DNA of 29,550 nt from Liolophura sinensis. Lineage: Eukaryota > Mollusca > Polyplacophora > Chitonida > Chitonidae. The stretch covers positions 1-29,550 of the forward strand of contig NW_027018413.1 of NCBI RefSeq assembly GCF_032854445.1, in the 5' to 3' direction. The position numbers and the translations under genes are program-made. Shown here piece by piece: positions 11,554-22,840 of the stretch (the stretch's first letter is position 1; each line of letters opens with the position of its first letter). A model generated the notes under the pieces. It ran no database searches. It was not told where the DNA came from and worked only from the letters and a program-made list of their open reading frames with translations.

Positions 11554-12168
11554 AATTGTCGCTACAGCCAAAAGTATTGGTCGGAGAGCAACGCGGTTTG
11601 CACCATTCGATTTCTCGTGACAAAATACGTCGGATTAGCCTCTTACTAGCAGCACTGGAACAGTTTTTCCACTTTTGCATTTTTGCCTGGTCTTTTTGTT
11701 AATTGAAATCGGATACACTGTACTATGCACAATCGCGACTGGTCGTTACTATATTCAACTTTTAACTATACGTTATGTGCCCTTCGGTAGCCCAGAAGAC
11801 GTCAAATCTTTGGGCTAAGCCCATTTAACTCATCCAGCAATTGTCTTACTTTTAAGTCCAAGACAATGTCAATGTCTTTATCTACGTGTAGAAAAACCAC
11901 ACCATTCGTACATAAAAAACACAATGTACTAGATACAGTCTGCTGTAAAAAGTACAACTGATCACTGAACCACATCTATAAGGTTCTAATAGATGCGGAA
12001 TTGGGCCAGGCATCGGCAGCTGTTTAAAAAATTGCAAATTTCCCTGGTTTCCATGGAGTAAGAGCCGTTGCTGGGCACGTGACTATGACATCAATGATCA
12101 TTCAATTGTCGCTACAGCCAAAAGTATTGGTCGGAGAGCAACGCGGTTTGCACCATTCGATTTCTCGT

Positions 12169-13345
12169 GACAAAATACGTCGGATTAGCCTCTTACCAGC
12201 AGCACTGGAACAGTTTTTCCACTTTTGCATTTTTGCCTGGTCTTTTTGTTAATTGAAATCGGCTACACTGTACTATGCACATTCGCGACTGGTCGTTACT
12301 ATATTCAACTTTTAACTACACGTTATGTGCCCTTCGGTAGCCCAGAAGACGTCAAATCTTTGGGCTATGCCCATTTAACTCACCCAGCAATTGTCTTACT
12401 TCTAAGTCCAAGACAATCTCAATGTCTTTATCTACGTGTAGAAAAACCACACCATTTGTACATAAAAAACACAATGTACTAGATACAGTCTGCTGTAAAA
12501 AGTACAACTGATCACTGACCCACATTAATAAGGTTCTAAAAGATGCGGAATTGGCCCAGGCATCGGCAGCTGTTTAAAAAATTGCAAATTTCCCTGGTTT
12601 CCATGGAGTAAGAGCCGTTGCTGGGCACGTGACTATGACATCAATGATCATTCAATTGTCGCTACAGCCAAAAGTATTGGTCGGAGAGCAACGCGGTTTG
12701 CACCATTCGATTTCTCGTCACAAAATACGTCGGATTAGCCTCTTACCAGCAGCACTGGAACAGTTTTTCCACTTTTGCATTTTTGTTTGGTCTTTTTGTT
12801 AATTGAAATCGGATACACTGTACTATGCACAATCGCGACTGGTCGTTACTATATTCAACTTTTAACCATACGTTATGTGCCCTTCGGTAGCCCAGAAGAC
12901 GTCAAATCTTTGGGCTAAGCCCATTTAACTCATCCAGCAATTGTCTTACTTTTAAGTCCAAGACAATCTCAATGTCTTCATCTACGTGTAGAAAAACCAC
13001 ACCATTCGTACATAAAAAACACAATGTACTAGATACAGTCTGCTGTAAAAAGTACAACTGATCACTGACGCACATCAATAAGGTTCTAAAAGATGCGGAA
13101 ATGGCCCAGGCATAGGCAGCTGTTTAAAAAATTGCAAATTTCCCTGGTTTCCATGGAGTAAGAGCCGTTGCTGGGCACGTGACTATGACATCAATGATCA
13201 TTCAATTGTCGCTACAGCCAAAAGTATTGGTCGGAGAGCAACGCGGTTTGCACCATTCGATTTCTCGTCACAAAATACGTCGGATTAGCCTCTTACTAGC
13301 AGCACTGGAACAGTTTTTCCACTTTTGCATTTTTGCCTGGTGTTT
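12169..13345 (+). repeat. Link between the two long copies: two and a fraction units
   Basis: The first unit (12175) has cacattcgcg and actacacg alleles, an F-like 3' tract with cattaataagg, and a private a-to-t change at 12368 that turns gggctaagccc into gggctatgccc. The same change is in the inverted arm at 24088. The second unit (12725) is C type without the poly(A) insertion and has a private change (cataggcag near 13110). The third starts at 13275 with actagcag and a private gcctggtgttttt; that last allele also recurs inverted near 24210. Only repeat sequence is present. Confidence 0.85.
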
Positions 13346-16300
13346 TTGTTAATTGAAATCGGATACACTGTACTATGCACAATCGCGACTGGTCGTTACT
13401 ATATTCAACTTTTAACTATACGTTATGTGCCCTTCGGTAGCCCAGAAGACGTCAAATCTTTGGGCTAAGCCCATTTAACTCATCCAGCAATTGTCTTACT
13501 TCTAAGTCCAAGACAATCTCAATGTCTTTATCTACGTGTAGAAAAACCACACCATTCGTACATAAAAAACACAATGTACTAGATACAGTCTGCTGTAAAA
13601 AGTACAACTGATCACTGAACCACATCTATAAGGTCTAATAGATGCGGAATTGGGCCAGGCATCGGTAGCGTTTTAAAAAATTGCAAATTTCCCTGGTTTC
13701 CATGGAGTAAGAGCCGTTGCTGGGCACGTGACTATGACATCAATGATAATTCAATTGTCGCTACAGCCAAAAGTATTGGTCGGAGAGCAACGCGGTTTGC
13801 ACCATTCGATTTCTCGTCACAAAATACGTCGGATTAGCCTCTTACCAGCAGCACTGGAACAGTTTTTCCACTTTTGCATTTTTGCCTGGTCTTTTTGTTA
13901 ATTTGAAATCGGATACAATCTACTATGTACAATCGCGACTGGTCATGACTATATTCAACTTTTGACTATAAGTTATGTGCCCTTCTGTAGCCCAGAAGAC
14001 GTCAAATCTTTGGGCTAAGCCCATTTAACTCACCCAGCAATTGTCTTACTTTTAAGTCCAAGACAATCTCAATGTCTTTATCTACGTGTAGAAAAACCAC
14101 ACCATTCGTACATAAAAAACACAAAGTACTAGATACAGTCTGCTGTAAAAAGTACAACTGATCACTGACCCACATCAATAAGATTCTAAAAGATGCGAAA
14201 TTGGCCCAGGCATCGGCAGCTGTTTAGAAAATTGCAAATTTCCCTGGTTTCCATGGAGTAAGAGCCGTTGCTGGGCACGTGACTATGACATCAATGATCA
14301 TTCAATTGTCGCTACAGCCAAAAGTATTGGTCGGAGAGCAACGCGGTTTGCACCATTCGATTTTTCGTGACAAAATACGTCGGATTAGCCTCTTACCAGC
14401 AGCACTGGAACAGTTTTTCCACTTTTGCATTTTTGCCTGGTCTTTTTGTTAATTGAAATCGGCTACACTGTACTATGCACAATCGCGACTGGTCGTTACT
14501 ATATTCAACTTTTAACTATACGTTATGTGCCCTTCGGTAGCCCAGAAGACGTCAAATCTTTGGGCTAAGCCCATTTAACTCATCCAGCAATTGTCTTACT
14601 TTTAAGTCCAAGACAATCTCAATGTCTTTATCTACGTGTAGAAAAACCACACCATTCGTACATAAAAAACACAATGTACTAGATACAGTCTGCTGTAAAA
14701 AGTACAACTGATCACTGACGCACATCAATAAGGTTCTAAAAGATGCGGAAATGGCCCAGGCATCGGCAGCTGTTTAAAAAATTGCAAATTTCCCTGGTTT
14801 CCATGGAGTAAGAGCCGTTGCTGGGCACGTGACTATGACATCAATGATCATTCAATTGTCGCTACAGCCAAAAGTATTGGTCGGAGAGCAACGCGGTTTG
14901 CACCATTCGATTTCTCGTGACAAAATACGTCGGATTAGCCTCTTACTAGCAGCACTGGAACAGTTTTTCCACTTTTGCATTTTTGCCTGGTCTTTTTGTT
15001 AATTGAAATCGGATACACTGTACTATGCACAATCGCGACTGGTCGTTACTATATTCAACTTTTAACTATACGTTATGTGCCCTTCGGTAGCCCAGAAGAC
15101 GTCAAATCTTTGGGCTAAGCCCATTTAACTCATCCAGCAATTGTCTTACTTTTAAGTCCAAGACAATGTCAATGTCTTTATCTACGTGTAGAAAAACCAC
15201 ACCATTCGTACATAAAAAACACAATGTACTAGATACAGTCTGCTGTAAAAAGTACAACTGATCACTGAACCACATCTATAAGGTTCTAATAGATGCGGAA
15301 TTGGGCCAGGCATCGGCAGCTGTTTAAAAAATTGCAAATTTCCCTGCTTTCCATGGAGTAAGAGCCGTTGCTGGGCACGTGACTATGACATCAATGATCA
15401 TTCAATTGTCGCTACAGCCAAAAGTATTGGTCGGAGAGCAACGCGGTTTGCACCATTCGATTTCTCGTGACAAAATACGTCGGATTAGCCTCTTACTAGC
15501 AGCACTGGAACAGTTTTTCCACTTTTGCATTTTTGCCTGGTCTTTTTGTTAATTTGAAATCGGATACAATCTACTATGTACAATCGCGACTGGTCATGAC
15601 TATGTTCAACTTTTGACTATAAGTTATGTGCCCTTCTGTAGCCCAGAAGACGTCAAATCTTTGGGCTAAGCCCATTTAACTCACCCAGCAATTGTCTTAC
15701 TTTTAAGTCCAAGACAATCTCAATGTCTTTATCTACGTGTAGAAAAACCACACCATTTGTACATAAAAAACACAAGGTACTAGATACAGTCTGCTGTAAA
15801 AAGTACAACTGATCACTGACCCACATCAATAAGGTTCTAAAAGATGCGGAATTGGCCCAGGCATCGGCAGCTGTTTAAAAAATTGCAAATTTCCCTGGTT
15901 TCCATGGAGTAAGAGCCGTTGCTGGGCACGTGACTATGACATCAATGATCATTCAATTGTCGCTACAGCCAAAAGTATTGGTCGGAGAGCAACGCGGTTT
16001 GCACCATTCGATTTTTCGTGACAAAATACGTCGGATTAGCCTCTTACCAGCAGCACTGGAACAGTTTTTCCACTTTTGCATTTTTGCCTGGTCTTTTTGT
16101 TAATTGAAATCGGCTACACTGTACTATGCACAATCGCGACTGGTCGTTACTATATTCAACTTTTAACTATACGTTATGTGCCCTTCGGTAGCCCAGAAGA
16201 CGTCAAATCTTTGGGCTAAGCCCATTTAACTCATCCAGCAATTGTCTTACTTTTAAGTCCAAGACAATCTCAATGTCTTTATCTACGTGTAGAAAAACCA

Positions 16301-17590
16301 CACCATTTGTCCATAAAAAACACAAAGTACTAGATACAGTCTGCTGTAAAAAGTACAACTGATCACTGACCCACATCAATAAGATTCTAAAAGATGCGAA
16401 ATTGGCCCAGGCATCGGCAGCTGTTTAGAAAATTGCAAATTTCCCTGGTTTCCATGGAGTAAGAGCCGTTGCTGGGCACGTGACTATGACATCAATGATC
16501 ATTCAATTGTCGCTACAGCCAAAAGTATTGGTCGGAGAGCAACGCGGTTTGCACCATTCGATTTTTCGTGACAAAATACGTCGGATTAGCCTCTTACCAG
16601 CAGCACTGGAACAGTTTTTCCACTTTTGCATTTTTGCCTGGTCTTTTTGTTAATTGAAATCGGCTACACTGTACTATGCACAATCGCGACTGGTCGTTAC
16701 TTTATTCAACTTTTAACTATACGTTATGTGCCCTTCGGTAGCCCAGAAGACGTCAAATCTTTGGGCTAAGCCCATTTAACTCATCCAGCAATTGTCTTAC
16801 TTTTAAGTCCAAGACAATCTCAATGTCTTTATCTACGTGTAGAAAAACCACACCATTTGTCCATAAAAAACACAAAGTACTAGATACAGTCTGCTGTAAA
16901 AAGTACAACTGATCACTGACCCACATCAATAAGATTCTAAAAGATGCGAAATTGGCCCAGGCATCGGCAGCTGTTTAGAAAATTGCAAATTTCCCTGGTT
17001 TCCATGGAGTAAGAGCCGTTGCTGGGCACGTGACTATGACATCAATGATCATTCAATTGTCGCTACAGCCAAAAGTATTGGTCGGAGAGCAACGCGGTTT
17101 GCACCATTCGATTTCTCGTCACAAAATACGTCGGATTAGCCTCTTACCAGCAGCACTGGAACAGTTTTTCCACTTTTGCATTTTTGTTTGGTCTTTTTGT
17201 TAATTGAAATCGGATACACTGTACTATGCACAATCGCGACTGGTCGTTACTATATTCAACTTTTAACCATACGTTATGTGCCCTTCGGTAGCCCAGAAGA
17301 CGTCAAATCTTTGGGCTAAGCCCATTTAACTCATCCAGCAATTGTCTTACTTTTAAGTCCAAGACAATCTCAATGTCTTTATCTACGTGTAGAAAAACCA
17401 CACCATTCGTACATAAAAAACACAATGTACTAGATACAGTCTGCTGTAAAAAGTACAACTGATCACTGACGCACATCAATAAGGTTCTAAAAGATGCGGA
17501 AATGGCCCAGGCATCGGCAGCTGTTTAAAAAATTGCAAATTTCCCTGGTTTCCATGGAGTAAGAGCCGTTGCTGGGCACGTGACTATGAC

Positions 17591-17604
17591 ATCAATGATC
17601 ATTC
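17591..17604. repeat. Target-site duplication, upstream copy (second insert)
   Basis: The sequence atcaatgatcattc lies directly before the second inserted fragment, as in the first. Confidence 0.84.
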
Positions 17605-17663
17605 TGAAATATTCTTGAGTACGGCGTAAAACACCAATCAAAAAAAAAAAAAAAAAAAATCAA
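17605..17663 (+). mobile_element. Short retroposon 3' fragment with poly(A) tail, copy 2
   Basis: This is base-for-base the same 59-base insert as at 11481, including a run of exactly 20 A (17640-17659). It lies in the matching C-type unit 6124 bases downstream. The same element in the same target position means the two copies arose by duplication of the host segment, not by two insertions. C-type units at 1104, 3303 and 12725 lack it, so it entered after the C type had spread. Confidence 0.82.
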
Positions 17664-17677
17664 ATCAATGATCATTC
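17664..17677. repeat. Target-site duplication, downstream copy (second insert)
   Basis: The sequence atcaatgatcattc lies directly after the A-tail of the second insert, followed by normal monomer sequence. Confidence 0.84.
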
Positions 17678-18292
17678 AATTGTCGCTACAGCCAAAAGTA
17701 TTGGTCGGAGAGCAACGCGGTTTGCACCATTCGATTTCTCGTGACAAAATACGTCGGATTAGCCTCTTACTAGCAGCACTGGGACAGTTTTTCCACTTTT
17801 GCATTTTTGCCTGGTCTTTTTGTTAATTGAAATCGGATACACTGTACTATGCACAATCGCGACTGGTCGTTACTATATTCAACTTTTAACTATACGTTAT
17901 GTGCCCTTCGGTAGCCCAGAAGACGTCAATTCTTTGGGCTAAGCCCATTTAACTCATCCAGCAATTGTCTTACTTTTAAGTCCAAGACAATGTCAATGTC
18001 TTTATCTACGTGTAGAAAAACCACACCATTTGTACATAAAAAACACAATATACTAGATACAGTCTGCTGTAAAAAGTACAACTGATCACTGAACCACATC
18101 TATAAGGTTCTAATAGATGCGGAATTGGGCCAGGCATCGGCAGCTGTTTAAAAAATTGCAAATTTCCCTGGTTTCCATGGAGTAAGAGCCGTTGCTGGGC
18201 ACGTGACTATGACATCAATGATCATTCAATTGTCGCTACAGCCAAAAGTATTGGTCGGAGAGCAACGCGGTTTGCACCATTCGATTTCTCGT

Positions 18293-18848
18293 CACAAAAT
18301 ACGTCGGATTAGCCTCTTACCAGCAGCACTGGAACAGTTTTTTCACTTTTGCATTTTTGTTTGGTCTTTTTGTTAATTGAAATCGGATACACTGTACTAT
18401 GCACAATCGCGACTGGTCGTTACTATATTCAACTTTTAACTATACGTTATGTGCCCTTCGGTAGCCCAGAAGACGTCAAATCTTTGGGCTAAGCCCATTT
18501 AACTCATTCAGCAATTGTCTTACTTTTAAGTCCAAGACAATGTCAATGTCTTTATCTACGTGTAGAAAAACCACACCATTCGTACATAATAAACACAATG
18601 TACTAGATACAGTCTGCTGTAAAAAGTACAACTGATCACTGAACCACATCTATAAGGTTCTAATAGATGCGGAATTGGGCCAGGCATCGGCAGCTGTTTA
18701 AAAAATTGCAAATTTCCCTGGTTTCCATGGAGTAAGAGCCGTTGCTGGGCACGTGACTATGACATCAATGACCATTCAATTGTCGCTACAGCCAAAAGTA
18801 TTGGTCGGAGAGCAACGCGGTTTGCACCATTCGATTTCTCGTCACAAA
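18293..18848 (+). repeat. A-type unit bordering the diverged block
   Basis: This unit has gtttgg and ggatac alleles and an A-type 3' tract. Private changes include tcattcagc near 18507 and acataataaac near 18585. Near 18769 it has gaccattcaatt where almost all units have gatcattcaatt. The same gaccatt allele is found inverted near 23258, on the far side of the diverged block, in a unit (23730 down to 23182) that also has gtttgg and the A tract. Confidence 0.85.
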
Positions 18849-19332
18849 ATACGTCGGATTAGCCTCTTACCAGCAGCATTGGAGCATTTTTTCCACTTTT
18901 GGATTTTTGCCTGGTCCTTTTGCTAATTGAAATCGGCTACATGTACTATGTACCATCGCGACTGGTCATTACTATATTCAACTTTTGATTATAAGTTATG
19001 TGCCCTTCGGTAGCCCAGAAGATATCAAATCTTTGGGCCAAGCCCATTTAACTCACCCAGCAAATGTCTTACTTCTCAGTCGAAGATAAACTTAATCTCT
19101 TTATCTACATGTAGAAAAACCACACCATTTTTATATAAAAAACACAAGGTACTTGATACAGTCTGCTGTAAAAAGTACAATTGAACACTGACCCACATAA
19201 ATAAGGTGCCAAAAGATGCGCAATTGGGTCAGGCATCTCCAGCTGTTGAAAAATTGCAAATTTCCTTGGTTTCCATGGAGTAAGAGCCGTTGCTGGGCAC
19301 GTGATTTTGACATAAATGATGATTCAATTGTG

Positions 19333-19426
19333 GCTACAGCCAAAAGTATTGGTCGGAGAGCAACGCGGTTTGCACCATTCGATTTCTCGTCACAAAATAC
19401 GTCGGATTAGCCTCTTACCAGCAGCA
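19333..19426 (+). other. 94-bp stretch unchanged between subfamily G and main type
   Basis: From gctacagcc to ccagcagca this stretch is identical to the main-type copy at 489-582, while bases on both sides differ often. A second unchanged stretch of 38 bases, 19267-19304 against 423-460 (tggtttccatgg to gggcacgtga), lies 28 bases upstream. Together these form the only long region shared exactly by both lineages. It includes CpG-rich parts (tcgg, aacgcgg, ttcgat, acgtcgg). Possible reasons are selection on a protein-binding or RNA element, or local gene conversion. No known box is identified. Confidence 0.65.
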
Positions 19427-20629
19427 TTGGAACATTTTTTCCACTTTTGGATTTTTGCCTGGTCCTTTTGCTAATTGAAATCGGCTACATGTACTATGTA
19501 CCATCGCGACTGGTCATTACTATATTCAACTTTTGATTATAAGTTATGTGCCCTTCGGTAGCCCAGAAGATGTCAAATCTTTGGGCCAAGCCCATTTAAC
19601 TCACCCAGCAAATGTCTTACTTCTAAGTCGAAGATAAACTTAATCTCTTTATCTACATGTAGAAAAACCACACCATTTTTATATAAAAAACACAAGGTAC
19701 TTGATACAGTCTGCTGTAAAAAGTACAATTGAACACTGACCCACATCAATAAGGTGCCAAAAGATGCTCAATTGGGTCAGGCATCTCCAGCTGTTGAAAA
19801 ATTGCAAATTTCCTTGGTTTCCATGGAGTAAGAGCCGTTGCTGGGCACGTGATTTTGACATAAATGATGATTCAATTGTGGCTACAGCCAAAAGTATTGG
19901 TCGGAGAGCAACGCGGTTTGCACCATTCGATTTCTCGTCACAAAATACGTCGGATTAGCCTCTTACCAGCAGCATTGGAACATTTTTTCCACTTTTGGAT
20001 TTTTGCCTGGTCCTTTTGCTAATTGAAATCGGCTACATGTACTATGTACCATCGCGACTGGTCATTACTATATTCAACTTTTGATTATAAGTTATGTGCC
20101 CTTCGGTAGCCCAGAAGACGTCAAATCTTTGGGCCAAGCCCATTTAACTCACCCAGCAAATGTCTTACTTCTAAGTCTAAGATAAACTCAATGTATTTAT
20201 CTACATGTAGAAAAACCACACCATTTTTATATAAAAAACACAAGGTACTTGATACAGTCTGCTGTAAAAAGTACAATTGAACACTGACCCACATCAATAA
20301 GGTGCCAAAAGATGCGCAATTCGGTCAGGCATCTCCAGGTGTTGAAAAATTGTAAATTTCCTTGGTTTCCATGGAGTAAGAGCCGTTGCTTGGCACGTGA
20401 TTTTGACATAAATGATGATTCAATTGTGGCTACAGCCAAAAGTATTGGTCGGAGAGCAACGCGGTTTGCACCATTCGATTTCTCGTCACAAAATACGTCG
20501 GATTAGCCTCTTACCAGCACGATTGGAGCATTTTTTTTACTTTTGGATTTTTGCCTGGTCCTTTTGCTAATTGAAATCGGCTACATGTACTATGTACCAT
20601 CGCGACTGGTCATTACTATATTCAACTTT

Positions 20630-21333
20630 TGATTATAAGTTATGTGCCCTTCGGTAGCCCAGAAGATGTCAAATCTTTGGGCCAAGCCCATTTAACTCAC
20701 CCAGCAAATGTCTTACTTCTAAGTCGAAGATAAACTTAATCTCTTTATCTACATGTAGAAAAACCACACCATTTTTATATAAAAAACACAAGGTACTTGA
20801 TACAGTCTGCTGTAAAAAGTACAATTGAACACTGACCCACATCAATAAGGTGCCAAAAGATGCGCAATTGGGCCAGGCATCTCCAGGTGTTGAAAAATTG
20901 TAAATTTCCTTGGTTTCCATGGAGTAAGAGCCGTTGCTGGGCACGTGATTTTGACATAATTGATGATTCAATTGTGGCTACAGCCAAAAGTATTGGTCGG
21001 AGAGCAACGCGGTTTGCACCATTCGATTTCTCGTCACAAAATACGTCGGATTAGCCTCTTACCAGCAGCATTGGAACATTTTTTCCACTTTTGGATATTT
21101 ACCTGGTCCTTTTGCTAATTGAAATCGGCTACATGTACTATGTACAATCGCGACTGGTCATTACTATATTCATCTTTTGATTATAAGTTATGTGCCCTTC
21201 GGTAGCCCAGAAGATGTCAAATCTTTGGGCCAAGCCCATTTAACTCACCCAGCAAATGTCTTACTTCTAAGTCGAAGATAAACTTAATCTCTTTATCTAC
21301 ATGTAGAAAAACCACACCATTTTTATATAAAAA
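20630..21333 (+). repeat. Recent local duplication in block G, copy 1
   Basis: By eye I find no difference between this stretch and the one 548 bases downstream. Shared alleles not found in the other G units are ggatatttacc and acataattgatg. Identity starts after the attcaac/attcatc difference near 20625 and ends where a data column changes from aaaaaacac to aaaaaccac near 21882 in the downstream copy. Confidence 0.75.
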
Positions 21334-21881
21334 ACACAAGGTACTTGATACAGTCTGCTGTAAAAAGTACAATTGAACACTGACCCACATCAATAAGGTG
21401 CCAAAAGATGCGCAATTGGGCCAGGCATCTCCAGGTGTTGAAAAATTGTAAATTTCCTTGGTTTCCATGGAGTAAGAGCCGTTGCTGGGCACGTGATTTT
21501 GACATAATTGATGATTCAATTGTGGCTACAGCCAAAAGTATTGGTCGGAGAGCAACGCGGTTTGCACCATTCGATTTCTCGTCACAAAATACGTCGGATT
21601 AGCCTCTTACCAGCAGCATTGGAACATTTTTTCCACTTTTGGATATTTACCTGGTCCTTTTGCTAATTGAAATCGGCTACATGTACTATGTACAATCGCG
21701 ACTGGTCATTACTATATTCATCTTTTGATTATAAGTTATGTGCCCTTCGGTAGCCCAGAAGATGTCAAATCTTTGGGCCAAGCCCATTTAACTCACCCAG
21801 CAAATGTCTTACTTCTAAGTCGAAGATAAACTTAATCTCTTTATCTACATGTAGAAAAACCACACCATTTTTATATAAAAA
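21178..21881 (+). repeat. Recent local duplication in block G, copy 2
   Basis: This is the downstream partner, offset by exactly one 548-bp monomer and overlapping copy 1, as expected for a single-unit duplication. Also in this block, units at 20493 and 22137 (three monomers apart) share the rare agcacgattgg and the tttttttt-a run, which points to a three-unit relationship as well. Confidence 0.75.
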
Positions 21882-22840
21882 CCACAAGGTACTTGATACA
21901 GTCTGCTGTAAAAAGTACAATTGAACACTGACCCACATCAATAAGGTGCCAAAAGATGCGCAATTGGGTCAGGCATCTCCAGCTGTTGAAAAATTGGAAA
22001 TTTCCTTGGTTTCCATGGAGTAAGAGCCGATGCTGGGCACGTGATTTTGACATAAATGATGATTCAATTGTGGCTACAGCCAAAAGTATTGGTCGGAGAG
22101 CAACGCGGTTTGCACCATTCGATTTCTCGTCACAAAATACGTCGAATTAGCCTCTTACCAGCACGATTGGAGCATTTTTTTTACTTTTGGATTTTTGCCT
22201 GGTCCTTTTGCTAATTGAAATCGGCTACATGTACTATGTACCATCGCGACTGGTCATTACTATATTCAACTTTTGATTATAAGTTATGTGCCCTTCGGTA
22301 GCCCAGAAGATGTCAAATCTTTGGGCCAAGCCCATTTAACTCACCCAGCAAATGTCTTACTTCTAAGTCGAAGATAAACTTAATCTCTTTATCTACATGT
22401 AGAAAAACCACACCATTTTTATATAAAAACCACAAGGTACTTGATACAGTCTGCTGTAAAAAGTACAATTGAACACTGACCCACATCAATAAGGTGACAA
22501 AAGATGCGCAATTGGGTCAGGCATCTCCAGGTGTTGAAAAATTGGAAATTTTCTTGGTTTCCATGGAGTAAGAGCCGTTGCTGGGCACGTGATTTTGACA
22601 TAAATGATGATTCAATTGTGGCTACAGCCAAAAAGTATTGGTCGGAGAGCAACGCGGTTTGCACCATTCGATTTCTCGTCACAAAATACGTCAGATTAGC
22701 CTCTTACCAGCAGCATTGGAACATTTTTTCCACTTTTGGATTTTTGCCTGGTCCTTTTGCTAATTGAAATCGGCTACATGTACTATGTACAATCGCGACT
22801 GGTCATTACTATATTCAACTTTTGATTATAAGTTATGTGC

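Larger units (their letters stand above)
7222..12168 (+). repeat. Long duplicated segment, copy 1 (4947 bp, nine-unit span)
   Basis: Every unit start here has a partner exactly 6124 bases downstream, and diagnostic variants match unit by unit. These are gataattcaatt, the F-like unit at 7700, tgctttcc near 9222, acaaggtac near 9650, the ttgtccat alleles, the C unit at 11002 and its poly(A) insertion, and the A unit at 11625. By unit, the 3' tracts run A, D, D, A, F, D, D, C, A. Ends are placed where the copies first disagree (the ctttttg run near 7221, and cgtgac against cgtcac near 12169). Confidence 0.88.
13346..18292 (+). repeat. Long duplicated segment, copy 2 (4947 bp)
   Basis: This is the partner of 7222-12168 at a constant offset of 6124 bases, with no net indel across nine units. 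It includes the identical poly(A) insertion. A tract at about 14650-14764 breaks the match: here the unit has C-type alleles (ttcgtaca, gacgcac, aaatggccc) where copy 1 has ttgtccat, gacccac and gaaattggccc. The match resumes at once afterwards, as expected for gene conversion. Other differences are scattered single substitutions. Confidence 0.88.
1..22840 (+). repeat. Plus-oriented arm: 41 complete units and one cut unit
   Basis: All units from 1 to 22840 read in the same direction (orientation chosen arbitrarily). Interval lengths are 547-552 in units 1-14. From 7700 to 18848 they are almost constant at 550 or 551, the extra base coming from the ttaatttgaaatc allele of F-like 5' halves. From 18849 they are 548. 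The last unit begins at 22686 and stops after 155 bases at the inversion junction. Units fall into types A-G, and these occur in blocks that repeat as higher-order units. Confidence 0.96.
18876..22840 (+). repeat. Diverged satellite subfamily G, 548-bp monomer
   Basis: Seven and a fraction units share a set of differences absent elsewhere. These include gcattgga, ggatttttgcc, gctaattg, acatgtactatgtac, gattataag, gggccaagccc, gaagataaac, tctacatgtaga, atttttatataaa, acttgatac, aattgaacactg, aaggtgcc, catctcca and gtgattttgac. All intervals are 548 except the last (549). The switch from the main type falls inside a stretch that is identical in both types, between about 18786 and 18876, so the exact crossover cannot be placed. 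The block ends abruptly at the inversion. It is an older or separately homogenised lineage of the same satellite. Confidence 0.92.

Noticed and set aside
20669-20971. Minus-strand 100-codon frame that is identical in two G units (also at 21217-21519).
   Set aside because: The identity is explained by a 548-bp duplication of the DNA. The frame is interrupted in the other G units and in nearly all main units, so there is no sign of protein-level selection.
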